Assembly (NCBI GenBank): GCA_029844215.1
Contig: CM056724.1
Span: 30,418,446 to 30,482,445 of the forward strand
Source of the DNA: Przewalskia tangutica
Taxonomy: Eukaryota; Streptophyta; Magnoliopsida; Solanales; Solanaceae
Direction of reading: 5' to 3'
Length of the DNA: 64,000 bases
Position 1 is the first letter of the stretch. Every line of letters starts with the position of its first letter. Below, one piece after another: positions 23,239 through 33,724 of this stretch. Made by a program: the position numbers and the translations under genes. A model generated the notes under the pieces. That model was not told where the DNA came from. It did not search any database and saw only the letters and a list, made by a program, of their open reading frames with translations.

Positions 23239-23565
23239 TTCACGGGTATGCTTCCATTGTTAAGTTATGAGTTACTTGGACGTACCGCCAGTGATGAAGG
23301 ATTTCACGGGTATGCTTCCATTGTTAAGTTATGAGTTACTTGGACGTACCGCCAGTGATGAAGGATTCCACGGGTATGCTTCCATTGTTCAGTTATGAGT
23401 TACTTGGACGTACCGCCAGTGAGGAAGGATTCCACGGGTATGCTTCCATTGTTCAGTTATGAGTTACTTGGACGTACCGCCAGTGATGAAGGATTCCACG
23501 GGTATGCTTCCATTGTTCAGTTATGAGTCTATTTGGGTGTACCGTCAGTGATGGAGGATTCCACG
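23239..23565 (+). repeat. 64-bp tandem repeat in the 3' LTR
   Basis: Units start at about 23239, 23303, 23367, 23431, 23495 and 23560, with spacing of 64, 64, 64, 64 and 65 bp. Five full units and a partial sixth match the count in the other LTR, so the array predates this insertion. Confidence 0.93.
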
Positions 23566-23599
23566 GGTATGCGGCCATGATGAGGGTTCGTTTCCTGAT

Positions 23600-23960
23600 G
23601 ATATTTTGTTCCATGGGTTAGCTCTCCGTGAGGTCTCGATGCGAGGTGGATCTAGTAGTTAGCCCTCGTACTTGCCGGTCGAGAGATGTGATGCGGTGGA
23701 TCGGTAGTTGGCTTCGTACTTGCCCGGTCGGGGTTAGAGGCGAAGTGGTGTGATCTGAGGTGGATCGGTGGTTAGCCTACGTCTTGCCCGATCGTGATGT
23801 GGCCGAGGTGGATCTGGTAGAGGCTATCGCACTTGCCGGTCGGCCGTGATTCGTATTAGTATTGTTGTGCGGGTGGATCCGGTAGGCGGCTTTCGTACTT
23901 GCCCGATCGATTGAGGATGCAGGTGGATCGGTAGCTATGCGCCGTCTTGCCTCGTCAGAT
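23600..23960 (+). repeat. Degenerate GGTGGATC tandem repeat in the 3' LTR
   Basis: The counterpart of 19216-19600, with GGTGGATC cores near 23645, 23695, 23759, 23807, 23872 and 23921. The words ACTTGCCCGRTCG are more regular here than in the first LTR. Confidence 0.75.
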
Positions 23961-24641
23961 TACGATGACACAGTGGGATCTAGTGTTCATGTGTACTCCT
24001 TAGTGTTGTTATATCATAGGCATGCCGGTGAGGAAGGAATTCCACGGCGTGATTGATGTTACAGGCGTGAGACCTATGGTTATATTTGAGTGATGACTTA
24101 GAGGCGTGAGTCCACGACTTGACATATTGCGTATATGTTGTGTCTTGTAGTTTGTACATTGTACATGTCTCATGCTTTATATATGCTATATGATTTCATT
24201 CTGATATTTTGATTTCACATACTTGGTACTGTTATCGACCTCGCCGAAGTGCGTTCATCTGCAGTCGAGATCGTAACTTCTTTGGTCCGCACTATTAGGA
24301 TCACGGATCTTTTTCTGGAAAGCTCCATCCTTCCGGAGGCTTTGTCTTTTGGTATGATTCCCTGAGGTTATTTACTTTTGTACACTCAGGGGGTATGGCG
24401 GGCCCTGTCACATGTGATCGATGTCTAAGTGCGTAGTCACGTTTGTGGTTTGGGCTGTAATGATAAGATGTACTGTTTCACTTTCGGTTAAGTTATTTTA
24501 TGAAAGGCGGCCTTATCGGCTTGCTAAGTGATGTTCACCTTATACAGATTTTGTTTCATGTATGTTCATTGCTATTCTCGATGCATGCGATAGGGTACCG
24601 GTGGGTACGATCGCGACCAGAATTCGGGTCGTGACACTTTC

Positions 24642-24960
24642 TTCACAAAAAGGGGGAGAAGAAGCTGACGTTGAGGGGGAGCAGATACAGAGGGAGCAAA
24701 TGATGGCTGGTGAAGATACAAGTGGAGAAGTTGTTGCTGCAGAAGAAGTTGTTAATGCTGCCATGCAGAGAGAAGAAGTAGTTGGAAGAAAAATCTTGCT
24801 GACAAGACTAAGGCTCCGTGCAGAAACTGAAGCTGCAAGACTAAGAGCTGAAGTTGAAGTTGAAACTGTCAGATTGAGGGTGGAGCAAGCAGAAATCATA
24901 GAAAAGTATAAAGCGGCTGGAAGCTACTACAGATTCATGATATGCAGAAATGTGTGTTGA
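24642..24960 (+). pseudogene. Env-like ORF of the Sirevirus-like element, 3' part
   Basis: This continues the frame cut at 16764 and ends at a stop at 24958-24960. It starts with Gly/Glu-rich sequence and then has an Arg/Glu/Ala-rich stretch (RLRLRAETEAARLRAEVE and following) with heptad-like spacing, a likely coiled coil. A coiled coil near the C-terminus is usual for Sirevirus env-like proteins. The frame relation to 15620-16764 holds exactly when the 7872-bp insert plus a 5-bp TSD is removed. Confidence 0.75.
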
Positions 24961-25268
24961 TACTATACTGCTGGTGTTAATGGTTGGATACTGTCTGGTT
25001 AAGTATTTTTTGGCATGTACTAAACAATGGTTGTTTACTGATTGGCTATTGTGTAAAATTGGGATGTTGCGATCTAACAATTGTTTTTTTGGGATATAAT
25101 TATTTGACTATATTTGGGTACGTCTAATCCTATATATGAATGGCATATATATTGTCTTGTATATGTTGTTTATATGCCGACACGGATTGAGGGGGAGCAT
25201 TAACATTTGTCGTAGGTCACTCGCACTGAAAAAATTCATTTTGTGAAGAAAGATAAAAAGGGGGAGAA
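24961..25268 (+). other. 3' untranslated spacer and polypurine tract of the Sirevirus-like element
   Basis: Non-coding. It holds two purine-rich tracts, TTGAGGGGGAGCA near 25188-25200 and AAAAAGGGGGAGAA at 25255-25268. The second directly abuts the LTR start and is the functional candidate; the first may be a secondary tract. Confidence 0.75.
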
Positions 25269-25643
25269 TGTTAATGTTGAGTTTTGGTGTTATGACATTT
25301 TGTCCAACATATCATTTTCAGTACTAAGTTAAAATTAGAAAATGTTGGAACAAATGTCATGACATTCAGACCAACATTCTGATAACAGTTTTGCTCTTAC
25401 TTCACGGACTGAAGCTAATCTCGTGAGATTTTTACCATGATGGTAAAGTGACCTGGCAAGGAACTTTTGAGCTGATTATAAACGTGGGAAGACCAATTCC
25501 AAGGCGTTGCTAAACTTGTGGAACAAGTTCAAGAGGTTAGAGGATCTTGCTCCACATTCTTCTCCAACAAACCCTATCAAGCTGCCCATCTTTAGCTCAA
25601 CCTCTACAACGATTCATTGAGCATTTCAAGGAAGACTCTCTAC

Positions 25644-25652
25644 TATAAATAG
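25644..25652 (+). promoter_or_regulatory. Probable TATA box of the Sirevirus-like LTR
   Basis: TATAAATAG lies about 375 bases into the LTR, followed by AGAGGCTACATCAAGG, a reasonable place for a transcription start. Position and sequence fit a plant core promoter; no expression data support it here. Confidence 0.6.
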
Positions 25653-25985
25653 AGAGGCTACATCAAGGAATCGATATCCAGAAAATATTAAGAGAGCTCT
25701 CCGATATCACGATCAGAAAACTGGATCACAAGTGTTGTCTGAGCATGTCGACGACATTCTGTCCAACATTATAATTGCTGCTTAGATTCTAAATTTGTTC
25801 TTCATTGAAGCAATTGTAATGAGATGTTGTCTATGTCTACTTAGTTAGATTTTTCAGGCATAAGTCATCTACGACTTAATTTTTTTTATTCCTTTTGTAT
25901 TATTTTGTAATATTGTAAAAGAAGAAATATATTCAATTGTATATATATTATATATATACATACAATACTTTCGGTCATTGACCGT

Positions 25986-26014
25986 CATAGGTTATATATT
26001 TTATATAACCTATG
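25986..26014. repeat. Perfect 13-bp inverted repeat in the LTR
   Basis: Arms CATAGGTTATATA and TATATAACCTATG are separated by TTT. It lies about 340 bases downstream of the TATA box, so it would be transcribed and could fold into a hairpin in the LTR RNA. Confidence 0.9.
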
Positions 26015-26208
26015 TAAATTTAAACCTTTGTGTTCTTTATTATTTCCGTTGCATTTTACTCTTCAAAGGTTTTTCTGTTTTTATCTAAGTGTCATCACTT
26101 GTGTCGGAAGACAATGTTAACGACATTTGCAAACTGTTTCAGCATACAAACAATTTTACTTTCTGTTTGTTTTTTTATTATTCGATAGTATTACTCCGGG
26201 ACCCAACA

Positions 26209-27006
26209 ATATATAATAGTGCAATATACGTAATATAAAAGTTTTATAATACATACACTTTTTTCAAAAAAATATATAATATATATCAGATAAACAGTAA
26301 TATACTTGATTATGAACTAGAATGCTAGCTAAGTATGTTAGAAATTTTTAGAAAAATAATTAATGTGTTTTGATATGTACTTAATTTGATTATCATAATG
26401 TAAGAAACTCCTTATTTTTAGTCTATTATTTATAGCAAACATTCTCGATTTATGGTATTAAATCATATATATACCCTATATATTATAGATTATATATTGT
26501 AGATTATGTAATTTAGTTAATAATTGTAGAATACATAATATTTTATTCATTTAGTAGTATTTATGTAACTTTCCAAAAATCTAACTTTAAATTCAATATT
26601 TGAAGTTTTATGTTATTGTAGCTCAGGTACATATGACTGAAATTTAAATACATAACATTTAAGTCATTTTTGTTTACTTCAACATTTTTTGTCTGAAGCT
26701 TAAGTGTATATGGCTGAAGTTTCAAGAAAATATGGTTGAAAACTTGAAATCAAGCAAAGATGACTAAACTTAAGTCATACTATATAGCTGAAGTTCAGGC
26801 AAAACGACTATATCTAACTATTTTTGCTTGAATTTGAGGCAAAAATACATGAAATTCACCATATATAACTTCAAACATGTCTGAAATTTGATTTTCTTAA
26901 ACTTAACTTTAGACATCGTATGTTCAAAGTAGATATATATATAATAAAACATTAGTACAAATTAAATGACAATGGTCTAAACAGGTTGCCCGTGAATATT
27001 TTACAG
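26209..27006. other. AT-rich spacer
   Basis: No gene. The stretch at about 26600-26900 repeats words such as GCTGAAGTT, ACTTAAGTC and TTCAGGCAAAA in both orientations without a fixed period. It is low-complexity drift or the remains of a degraded foldback element. Confidence 0.45.
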
Positions 27007-27015
27007 GTTTATGAT

Positions 27016-27555
27016 CATTTTTTGCGCGGATTTTCCTTCGTATGGACTGGTCTTTAATTTTTGCTCCTCATATCGATGGCCTTTAATTTTTACATTTGCT
27101 TCTCATTTACTAAAATTTGTGGGGCAAAGTACCCTTATTTGGTGATCTATAAAATTAGAGATTTTGGGTTCGAACTTCAGTAGAGTTGGAAAAAATTCAC
27201 AAGACAAACTTTCATAGAAATTATGTCTTTTCGGGCAAAGTTACATAGAAACGTTTTCTTGTCTAACATAAATTCTGTAGGAATTAAGTTGTCCGGCCTA
27301 ATTTCATTTCTACAGAGCTTATGCCGAACAAAATAATTTTTTGTGTAACTTTGCTCAATAAGACATAATTTTTATGAAAATTTGCTTTGCGGAATTAGGT
27401 CATAGATAAGAGTAGGGAAAATTTCATTTTTTATTTTTGATGTTTGAGATATTTTTAACTACTTTTTTTATTACTTAAAGTATCGAAGCGATAAAATTAA
27501 AGACGGGGTAAAAATTAAAGACCATCCCAAAATAGCACATCTCTGCGAATTGTCC
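27016..27555. mobile_element. Foldback MITE with 9-bp TSD (Mutator-like)
   Basis: GTTTATGAT flanks the element on both sides (27007-27015 and 27556-27564). Its two halves are inverted copies. GCGCGGATTTTCC, GGTCTTTAATTTTT and a second CTTTAATTTTT on the left answer AATTAAAGACC and a GCGAATTGTCC-like end on the right. Nearer the middle, AATTATGTCTTTTCGGGCAAAG pairs with its near reverse complement around 27350-27375. It is 540 bp long with no coding capacity. A 9-bp duplication with long terminal inverted repeats suggests mobilisation by a Mutator-type transposase. Confidence 0.75.
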
Positions 27556-27564
27556 GTTTATGAT

Positions 27565-28261
27565 GAGCCTTCTGTGAGGCCTTTTATTGATTGGCAATTG
27601 ACATATAGAGTACAGAGCCCATCAGTCCAGCATTTTTTTTCTTTTAACATCTTTTTCTCTCCCCTATTCGATCTAAATGTAAGGAACTGCAAGTATCCAA
27701 TTAAGTAATTTAATATATATATATTGGTCCAGTGCATCGCTAATGTTGTAACATCAGTCCTTTTTTAAGCTAATGGCCAGCATTTATTTAACTGAAACAA
27801 CTTCTCAAATCATAGTTAACCTCCTAATTACTATCCGATTTATCTTTTCCATATTTACAGCATCAAAAGAGGCGCAGATCTTGCTAAATATCTGTTTTTT
27901 TGTCGCTCCTCCCCCATATCCTCTTTCTTACCCTTCTTTTGTTTTTTATTCAATCCACTTTCCCTTCTTAATTGTTTACTTTTTATCCTTTTATTGATTT
28001 TGTAAAGAATGAATTTTGGGTCTAACTCAATCCTTGTTTTTAGTGTAGTCTCGGTCCATAGTTTAAGACTCCGTTTCTTATAGCCTAGTTTATATCCACA
28101 ACTGACGTGACTCCGTAATGACGTCTTTCCCTTTGTATAGTATATGGCTAAGTGACTTCGCAACCTCAACCGACTTTTTTGCTTACTGTAGCATAGGCCT
28201 TCGTCCCTTCACCTATAGACGACGGCTTGGCTTCGCTATCGCTCTTGACTTGATATAGAGC
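27565..28261. other. Spacer between MITE and dispersed repeats
   Basis: No gene recognised. A partial match to the dispersed repeats at 28262 and 32365 (GAATTTTGGGTCTAACTCAATCC) occurs at about 28012-28034. Open frames at 27773-27997 and on the opposite strand lack motifs. Confidence 0.4.
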
Positions 28262-28393
28262 TTGATTTTGTAAAGAATTAATCTTGAACCTAACTCAATC
28301 CAAAAGCTAGTTTGTAGGGTGAGAATTGTCTAAATCTATATAAGTAGTCCATGTTCCCATTCCATATCCGATGTGAGACTCTTTAACACTCCC
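28262..28393 (+). repeat. Dispersed repeat, copy 1
   Basis: Contains TTGTAAAGAATTAATCTTGA, CTAACTCAATCC, AAAAGCTAG, AATCTATATAAG and CCGATGTGAGACT. The same order of words recurs at 32365-32482. The ending resembles a widespread plant intergenic repeat with a GATGTGGGACTC-type tail. Origin unknown to me. Confidence 0.75.
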
Positions 28394-28475
28394 CGCACAC
28401 CCAAACCTTGTTAACTGGAGCGTGAATAATATAATTTGGATACCCAACATCAGTGGGCAATGAATTGGAATGTGT

Positions 28476-31400
28476 TGTTGACACCCAGTTTTGACCCTCC
28501 CGTCCAGTCATTAACTATAAAATTACACTAATTTTCCACAATAATTCTAATAATTTTAAAATAATAAAATGCAGCAATAAAACATTAATACAAGAATAAA
28601 TAAACAAAATAATAATCTACGCGTTTTAATAATAGCATTCATAAAAGAATTAAGAAGTCCTAATTTTCATTTAATAAGTCTTAATAATGACATCACATTA
28701 TAAACATTAAACACTAATTAAATAGCATACCCGCATTTATTATTATAATAATTTAAATTTAAACTTAGACTAATAAAACACCTAAATAATTTAATCACAA
28801 TTTAAATAATTTAATTTATCACTAATTAATACACCTAAAACTAATTCCTAAACTAATAACACTAATAACCCAACAAATTAATACCATCAGCCCATTTTTT
28901 TTAAATTCCCAGCGACCCATAAACCGCAAAGACAACGAATTCTGCCCAAACTCGCGACCATTACCCGCAAGCCCATCGCCTTTATTTCTTCATCCTCGTC
29001 CCTTAGCCCTAAAAAAAAAAGAACAAAACGCAGACCTAAAACTCCTTCCTCCCTACACACTCTTGTTGTCGCCGATTTCAGACGGAAAATCGGCAATCCT
29101 TCACCTCCGCCATCTCATCTCCCTTCCGTGCACTACGCACCCCAAATAAATCTACCCAAATCAAAACTTACCATAATAAAACCTTACCATAACCAACGCT
29201 TAATTGATTTTACGCCAAAGAATCGGGAGAATTTTACACCAAATCGCGTCTGTCGAAGACTCAAAATCGCCCCTTTAATCACTGAGATTAATACCAAGAT
29301 TTCGTCCAAAATTAATAAAGAAAATCAGCCCTAAATGGTCCTAAACTTTACCTAATTTAGAGCCTAAACCGAGGCTATATAAACCAACAATCCGCACATG
29401 CAAAGGTATCGACGAGGGTGGAGAACCTAGTCCCTTTTGGAACCCAGAAAGATGCATTTGGAAAAAGCGATGCAGGAAAACCAATAAAAGGAAGCATTGA
29501 AAATTTTAGCAGCCTAGGAACAACAATCAGCATCAACATCCAAGAACAGTCCAGAGCTTTTTTTTACTGTCAATACACCTTCGAACAACAGTCAAGTAAG
29601 CCTAGGAATCAATTCTCAAAAAGAAAAAAAAAAGTCACAAACATCAGTTCCTCAAATCGCATCGCAACTCCGAGTGAATCGGCGACTTGATACGCTGCCT
29701 CGGTTCGCTGTCCGGAGAAGGTAAACCCAAACGCATTTTCAATTAAGTTCTCATTTTTACATGCGCTATAGATTCAGTGAATTAATCGCATTTGTTACGA
29801 ATGTTTGAATCAGTTTGAGTGGTTTCGAGTAAGCTTAGATGTGTTAGTAAGCTTAGATCTGTTTAAATCCTGTTTTGGACTGTCTAATGTCCTCCTAAGT
29901 CTCTGTTTATCTGGTTTTCACTGTTCTGGTGTGTATTATGTTAGTCAAATAGAGGGATTAATATGTCAGTTTAAGATTAATATTAATTACGTATAAATTA
30001 TGTAAGACCAAAACCATGTCTGAATGTGTTAGAATCTATATTAGCTAATATGTAGACTGTTAGTGCTTGAGATGGAGTTAATGCTACACGAGACACATTA
30101 CGATTGAAAGAATTGATTCATATGGACCAGTAGGTAAACGTGAAACAGGTTTAGGCTTGACCTCCCTGCAACACATAGTTGGATCCTATTATATGCTTGT
30201 AATTGAGTTTGCCTTTTTTTTTTAAAAAAAACCAATGATTTGTGTGTCCCATTCCCAGTGGTCTGAATGTTGAACCCTGAAAATACCATGAGAAAGCTAT
30301 TGTTTTATGCTATATGTCCAGATCTGTAGTCCATGTTGTATGACCAAACCAAGCCTTTAAATGCAAGAATTGGTCTCCTCGTTTGAATCGATTCGATTCA
30401 ATTCGGACGATGTGTGAATAAGGAAGCTTGGAGGCCATCTGTGATGTATACTGTATATCATATCTATTTATCCACATCCATTTGCCATTGGGCTATCTTG
30501 AACTGTATGGGTGATACATTGGGATATACGAATTGTGTACTAAATATATTTCGATACGCGAGGTATATAACCAAAGTATATCACTAATGTATATCACTTT
30601 GACCTCCCACTATAAATGCATCTGACCCAATCCTTTATCAGTGTATCACCTTGGTCATGTTGAATTTTGTTTTGAGATGTTAATCTTCACTCTGCCTGAT
30701 AAAGTGATATGAGATGATCTTTATGTGTTTAGTTTAGTCTAATATAAGTGACCCTGCACATTTGGATGCTCCCTTAGATACTTACTTGCTCATTTCTGTA
30801 TGGATTAGCCCTCATAACTGTTTTGTTAAGCGGCCCCTGCATAGTTGGATACTCCCAGGAACTGACCTGTTTAGTTGTCCTGAAATATCCCATGAACTGC
30901 ATCTAGTCTATTGTCCATCATAATATGCATGTATATTTGATATATAAATGTATATCTGATCATGATCCATATTATTGAATGTCTCGGATGGATTATGTTT
31001 GTTATTACATAAATTAGGAGTCCTTTTAAGTGTGTTCAGATCCCACATATTTTTGAAATATTGGTTGAAGAGTAAGAATGCACTTCTTTCCAAAGGATAA
31101 TTATCAAAGCTTGATAATAACATTAACAAAACCAAATGCTGTTTTTGATAGTTTTATCTTGGGTATTGAATTTGCTCGATGGATTTAGGTTGTTTGTTTG
31201 TCCATTGTCGGAATGGAATGATTTATCTGCATTCTTAAATCTTATGACAATGTCATTTATTATTTAAAGGGGTTTGAGTATATACTAATCCTTATTTTCT
31301 TCTATTTTTTTACATGAAACGCATCGGAGCCAAATGAGGAGTTTCATTGCGAGACTCATCGCGACTTCAAATGAAGGCCCACATTTATGTGCATCCATCC

Positions 31401-32347
31401 CGCATAGGAAATTCCAAACCGCGGCGAAAGGACATCGTCATTCTTCGAGTCATCCTTATTAATTCATAACCTTTCCCATTCATTTGTTGTAATTATTTGT
31501 CTAACATTCTCTCTAACATTAATATATTTAGAATAGTTTGAGCTCGGGTCGTCCTTAGTAAGGAGTCTAAAATTAGAAACTTACTTGCCCCTTTAAGTAA
31601 ACCATCTTAACTTAAGTTATAATTAAACCATTTAGTCACATAATTACTCATGTAGTCTAGACATTATTTTTCGTCATTAAATCTTAACTTGCATAATTAA
31701 TCATATGTAGCTATGATATTATTTTCAAGATTCCTAACCCATTTGCTATAACATCCATATAGAAATCTTATTTTTATATACTAAGAAATCCCTTTAAGCA
31801 TGTGGTACACTAATCAAGGCAGGCAAATGTATACATTTAGTCAATTAATCTATTTTGCATCACATATTTTTTTTATATAAATAATATTAGGCATGCTTTA
31901 AACTTTACATGTGTTTTATAGCACTAATCTTATTAATCTTTTGCCAAAATATTTTCTATTAAAATATCTTTCAAACATGCGTTTTTTTTAGCATAAATAA
32001 TTAACCCTAGGTTTGAACGGACAACCGCAAGTTAGCGGATCCTTTAGGGTGTCTGACCCCTTCCCTTTAGGATAATAAAGAATCCTTACCCAGAATCTCA
32101 TTAAAGTTTAGCAGACCATTAAAATGGAGTTAGTGTTTACTTTAAACTAGTTAACATTTAGGTGTCCTAATTCACCCAAATTAATTAGGTGGCGACTCCC
32201 GCGAACCCTTTAGCATTTTAAGCACCTTTTAATATTTAAGCAACCTTTTTAACATTTAACTCTTTTAGCATTTTTATTATTTATTTTCTAACCTCTTTCT
32301 AAGCAGGGTTCGCTAGAATAATGTCGCGGTCGAAAAAGGGCACGACA
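28476..32347 (+). mobile_element. Complete long LTR-like element, copy C (3872 bp), TSD TGTGT
   Basis: It begins TGTTGACACCC and ends AAAAGGGCACGACA, with TGTGT directly outside both ends (28471-28475 and 32348-32352). It has no second copy of its own ends inside and no retrotransposon domains. It is best read as a solo LTR of a large-LTR family, or a non-coding element with the same ends. Size, TGTTGACACC start and GGGCRCGACA end suggest a Tat/Ogre-type Ty3/gypsy LTR, which is inference. The open frame at 29418-29690 is Ser/Gln-rich and has no recognisable domain. Copies A and B in this window are truncated relatives. Confidence 0.85.
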
Positions 32348-32364
32348 TGTGTCTGACTCTGATA

Positions 32365-32482
32365 ACATGTAAAAAATGAATTTTGAGTCTAACTCAACCT
32401 CAAAAGCTAGCTTGTAAATTGAGAATTATCCAAATCTATATAAAGAGTTCATGTTTCCATTCCATATACGATGTGAGATTTT
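32365..32482 (+). repeat. Dispersed repeat, copy 2
   Basis: Shares TGTAAAAAATGAATTTTGAGTC, CTAACTCAACC, AAAAGCTAGCTTGTAAATTG, AATCTATATAAAG and ATACGATGTGAGA with copy 1. Copy C sits just upstream, so copies 1 and 2 were about 240 bp apart before it inserted. Confidence 0.75.
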
Positions 32483-32488
32483 TAACAA

Positions 32489-33092
32489 ATTTATTTTCTC
32501 ATTAAATCACCTTCCACGACAAAGTTTAGTTGTCAAAGAACTCCTGCATGGTTTAGATGTATAACTGAAAGTTCAAAGACAAAACTATAAGGAATTTTTA
32601 ATTATATTATCCCAGTATCATACTTTCATGGGTGGCTTGTATAATTTATGTCTATTGATTATTATTTTGCTAAACTCTTCTGGGTTTTCATAAATAGTTA
32701 TTCCAGTTAGATTGTTGAAATGATTATGGTGAACCAGATATTTATCACTATCTGGTGGTAAGCACTTAAAATAAAATTAACATAATCTCCACAATAATGA
32801 TAATATATTTAGATGGATACCCTTCAAACACACAAGTGTGCTTATTTTAATGGCATTGAACGTTGCATCCGAAATTTTACTGTCAGAGATCTCTCGTTTG
32901 ATTCTTCTAATATACTAAGTTTAGAGATTATTTCACATGTTTGAATTCATGGAAGACAAATTAGTCGTCTTTTATTATCATTCAAAGGAAACTATGACAA
33001 TAACTTTTGACTTTTTAACTTTTTGATAAAGAAAAAAATTGTTGAGATTTAGCAATTAATTAAGCGAACTTTATAATGGCCAAGTGGGATAT
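32489..33092. other. Spacer
   Basis: AT-rich, no gene or repeat recognised. Confidence 0.4.
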
Positions 33093-33172
33093 GATGTAAG
33101 CGGTCTACGTTAGGGTGCGGCCCTTTCCCGAATCTTGCTGAAGCGGGATACATTGTGCACTGATATATCCTT
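33093..33172 (-). repeat. SINE fragment, Au-like
   Basis: The plus strand reads TTAGGGTGCGGCCCTTTCCC, then GAAGCGGGATACATTGTGCAC. In reverse complement this matches the body of the widespread plant Au-type SINE, with GTGCACAA, GCGGGATCCGGG-like and GGGTCGCACC-like words. The tRNA-derived head and any TSD are not evident. The match is from memory of the family and is degraded. Confidence 0.55.
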
Positions 33173-33724
33173 TTAATAACCTAGTAATTGCTCAAGAAAA
33201 AGAAATTAGGTGTACAGGCAAAAACGTATTCTCTCTCCCATCACTTGATATTGTTTGAAGTAACGAAAAGAAAAAAAAAGAAGCTCCGTCAATTTTAGCA
33301 TATCATGCTTATCTCGAAAATCTCACTGAATGTATCAAGGAAATAACAAGTTTTCAAATGATTTTGCAACTTACATTCTTACTTCACCATGGACATCAAT
33401 ATGTCAAGTTGAGATTTCTTGTTTTGATTGAGAATTTTTCTTAGTACAATTGTACAAATTAAACAAAGCTTTAATTAGCTTTCCCAAGAACACAACAAGA
33501 AACACCACATAAACAACTATCTTGTTTGAAACACTCTCCAAAAAGAGTGTTTTCATAAGTCTTTGCACAGGTGACCATGCATTTCCCCGTTTGACAATTC
33601 TCCATTTTTATTCCCACATAGCACACCATTCCACTGCATTTCCTCTCCAAATTCCTCCCTTTACAAAAAAAAAAATGTCATCCAAAGATGTAAATCAAAG
33701 AGCGAGAGAGACTGACTAGACGGT
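33173..33724. other. Spacer before the copia LTR
   Basis: AT-rich. A 65-codon open frame at 33522-33719 has no motif. Nothing else recognised. Confidence 0.4.

Larger units (their letters stand above)
16765..24636 (+). mobile_element. Large-LTR non-autonomous retrotransposon (LARD-like), complete, TSD CTTTC
   Basis: Two long direct repeats (16765-20242 and 21116-24636) flank an 873-bp interior. Each begins TGTTACACCCCG and ends GTCGTGACA. A primer-binding site follows the first LTR and a polypurine tract precedes the second. CTTTC lies immediately outside both ends (16760-16764 and 24637-24641). The interior has no gag or pol. Total length is 7872 bp, of which LTRs make up almost 90 percent. 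LTR ends, primer site and leader match the Del/Tekay element at 6800-13581, so it probably relies on enzymes of that lineage, which is inference. Confidence 0.93.
21116..24636 (+). repeat. 3' LTR of the large-LTR element (3521 bp)
   Basis: Starts TGTTACACCCCG and ends GGGTCGTGACA, then TSD CTTTC. It is 43 bp longer than the 5' LTR. Differences are mostly short insertions, deletions and replacements around CG-rich words. Open frames in it (for example at 21279-21665 on the minus strand) overlap the GC-rich block and are not genes. Confidence 0.92.
13582..26208 (+). mobile_element. Sirevirus-like Ty1/copia remnant, 5' truncated, with nested insertion
   Basis: The element runs left to right as the end of pol (RNase H), a spacer, an env-like ORF, a polypurine tract (25255-25268) and a 3' LTR (25269-26208). 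An extra ORF after pol carrying the plant transposon-associated domain is the hallmark of Sirevirus elements such as SIRE1. The 5' LTR, gag, protease, integrase and most of RT are missing, lost at the junction with the Ty3 LTR at 13581/13582. A 7.9-kb element is inserted at 16765-24636. Confidence 0.8.
25269..26208 (+). repeat. 3' LTR of the Sirevirus-like element (~940 bp)
   Basis: It begins TGTTAATGTTGAG right after the polypurine tract. I place the end at CCGGGACCCAACA (26208), the last plausible CA before the sequence turns to unrelated AT-rich DNA. The other LTR is not in the window, so the 3' edge is inferred. It contains a TATA box at 25644 and a perfect inverted repeat at 25986-26014. 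Confidence 0.7.

Noticed and set aside
24540..24899. 119-codon minus-strand frame
   Set aside because: Antisense to the Sirevirus env-like C-terminus and crosses the LTR boundary at 24636.
26600..26900. Possible satellite with repeated CTGAAG words
   Set aside because: No constant period; words occur in both orientations and drift, as in low-complexity DNA.
29418..29690. 90-codon frame in copy C
   Set aside because: Within the LTR-like repeat; the corresponding part of copy A is not open.
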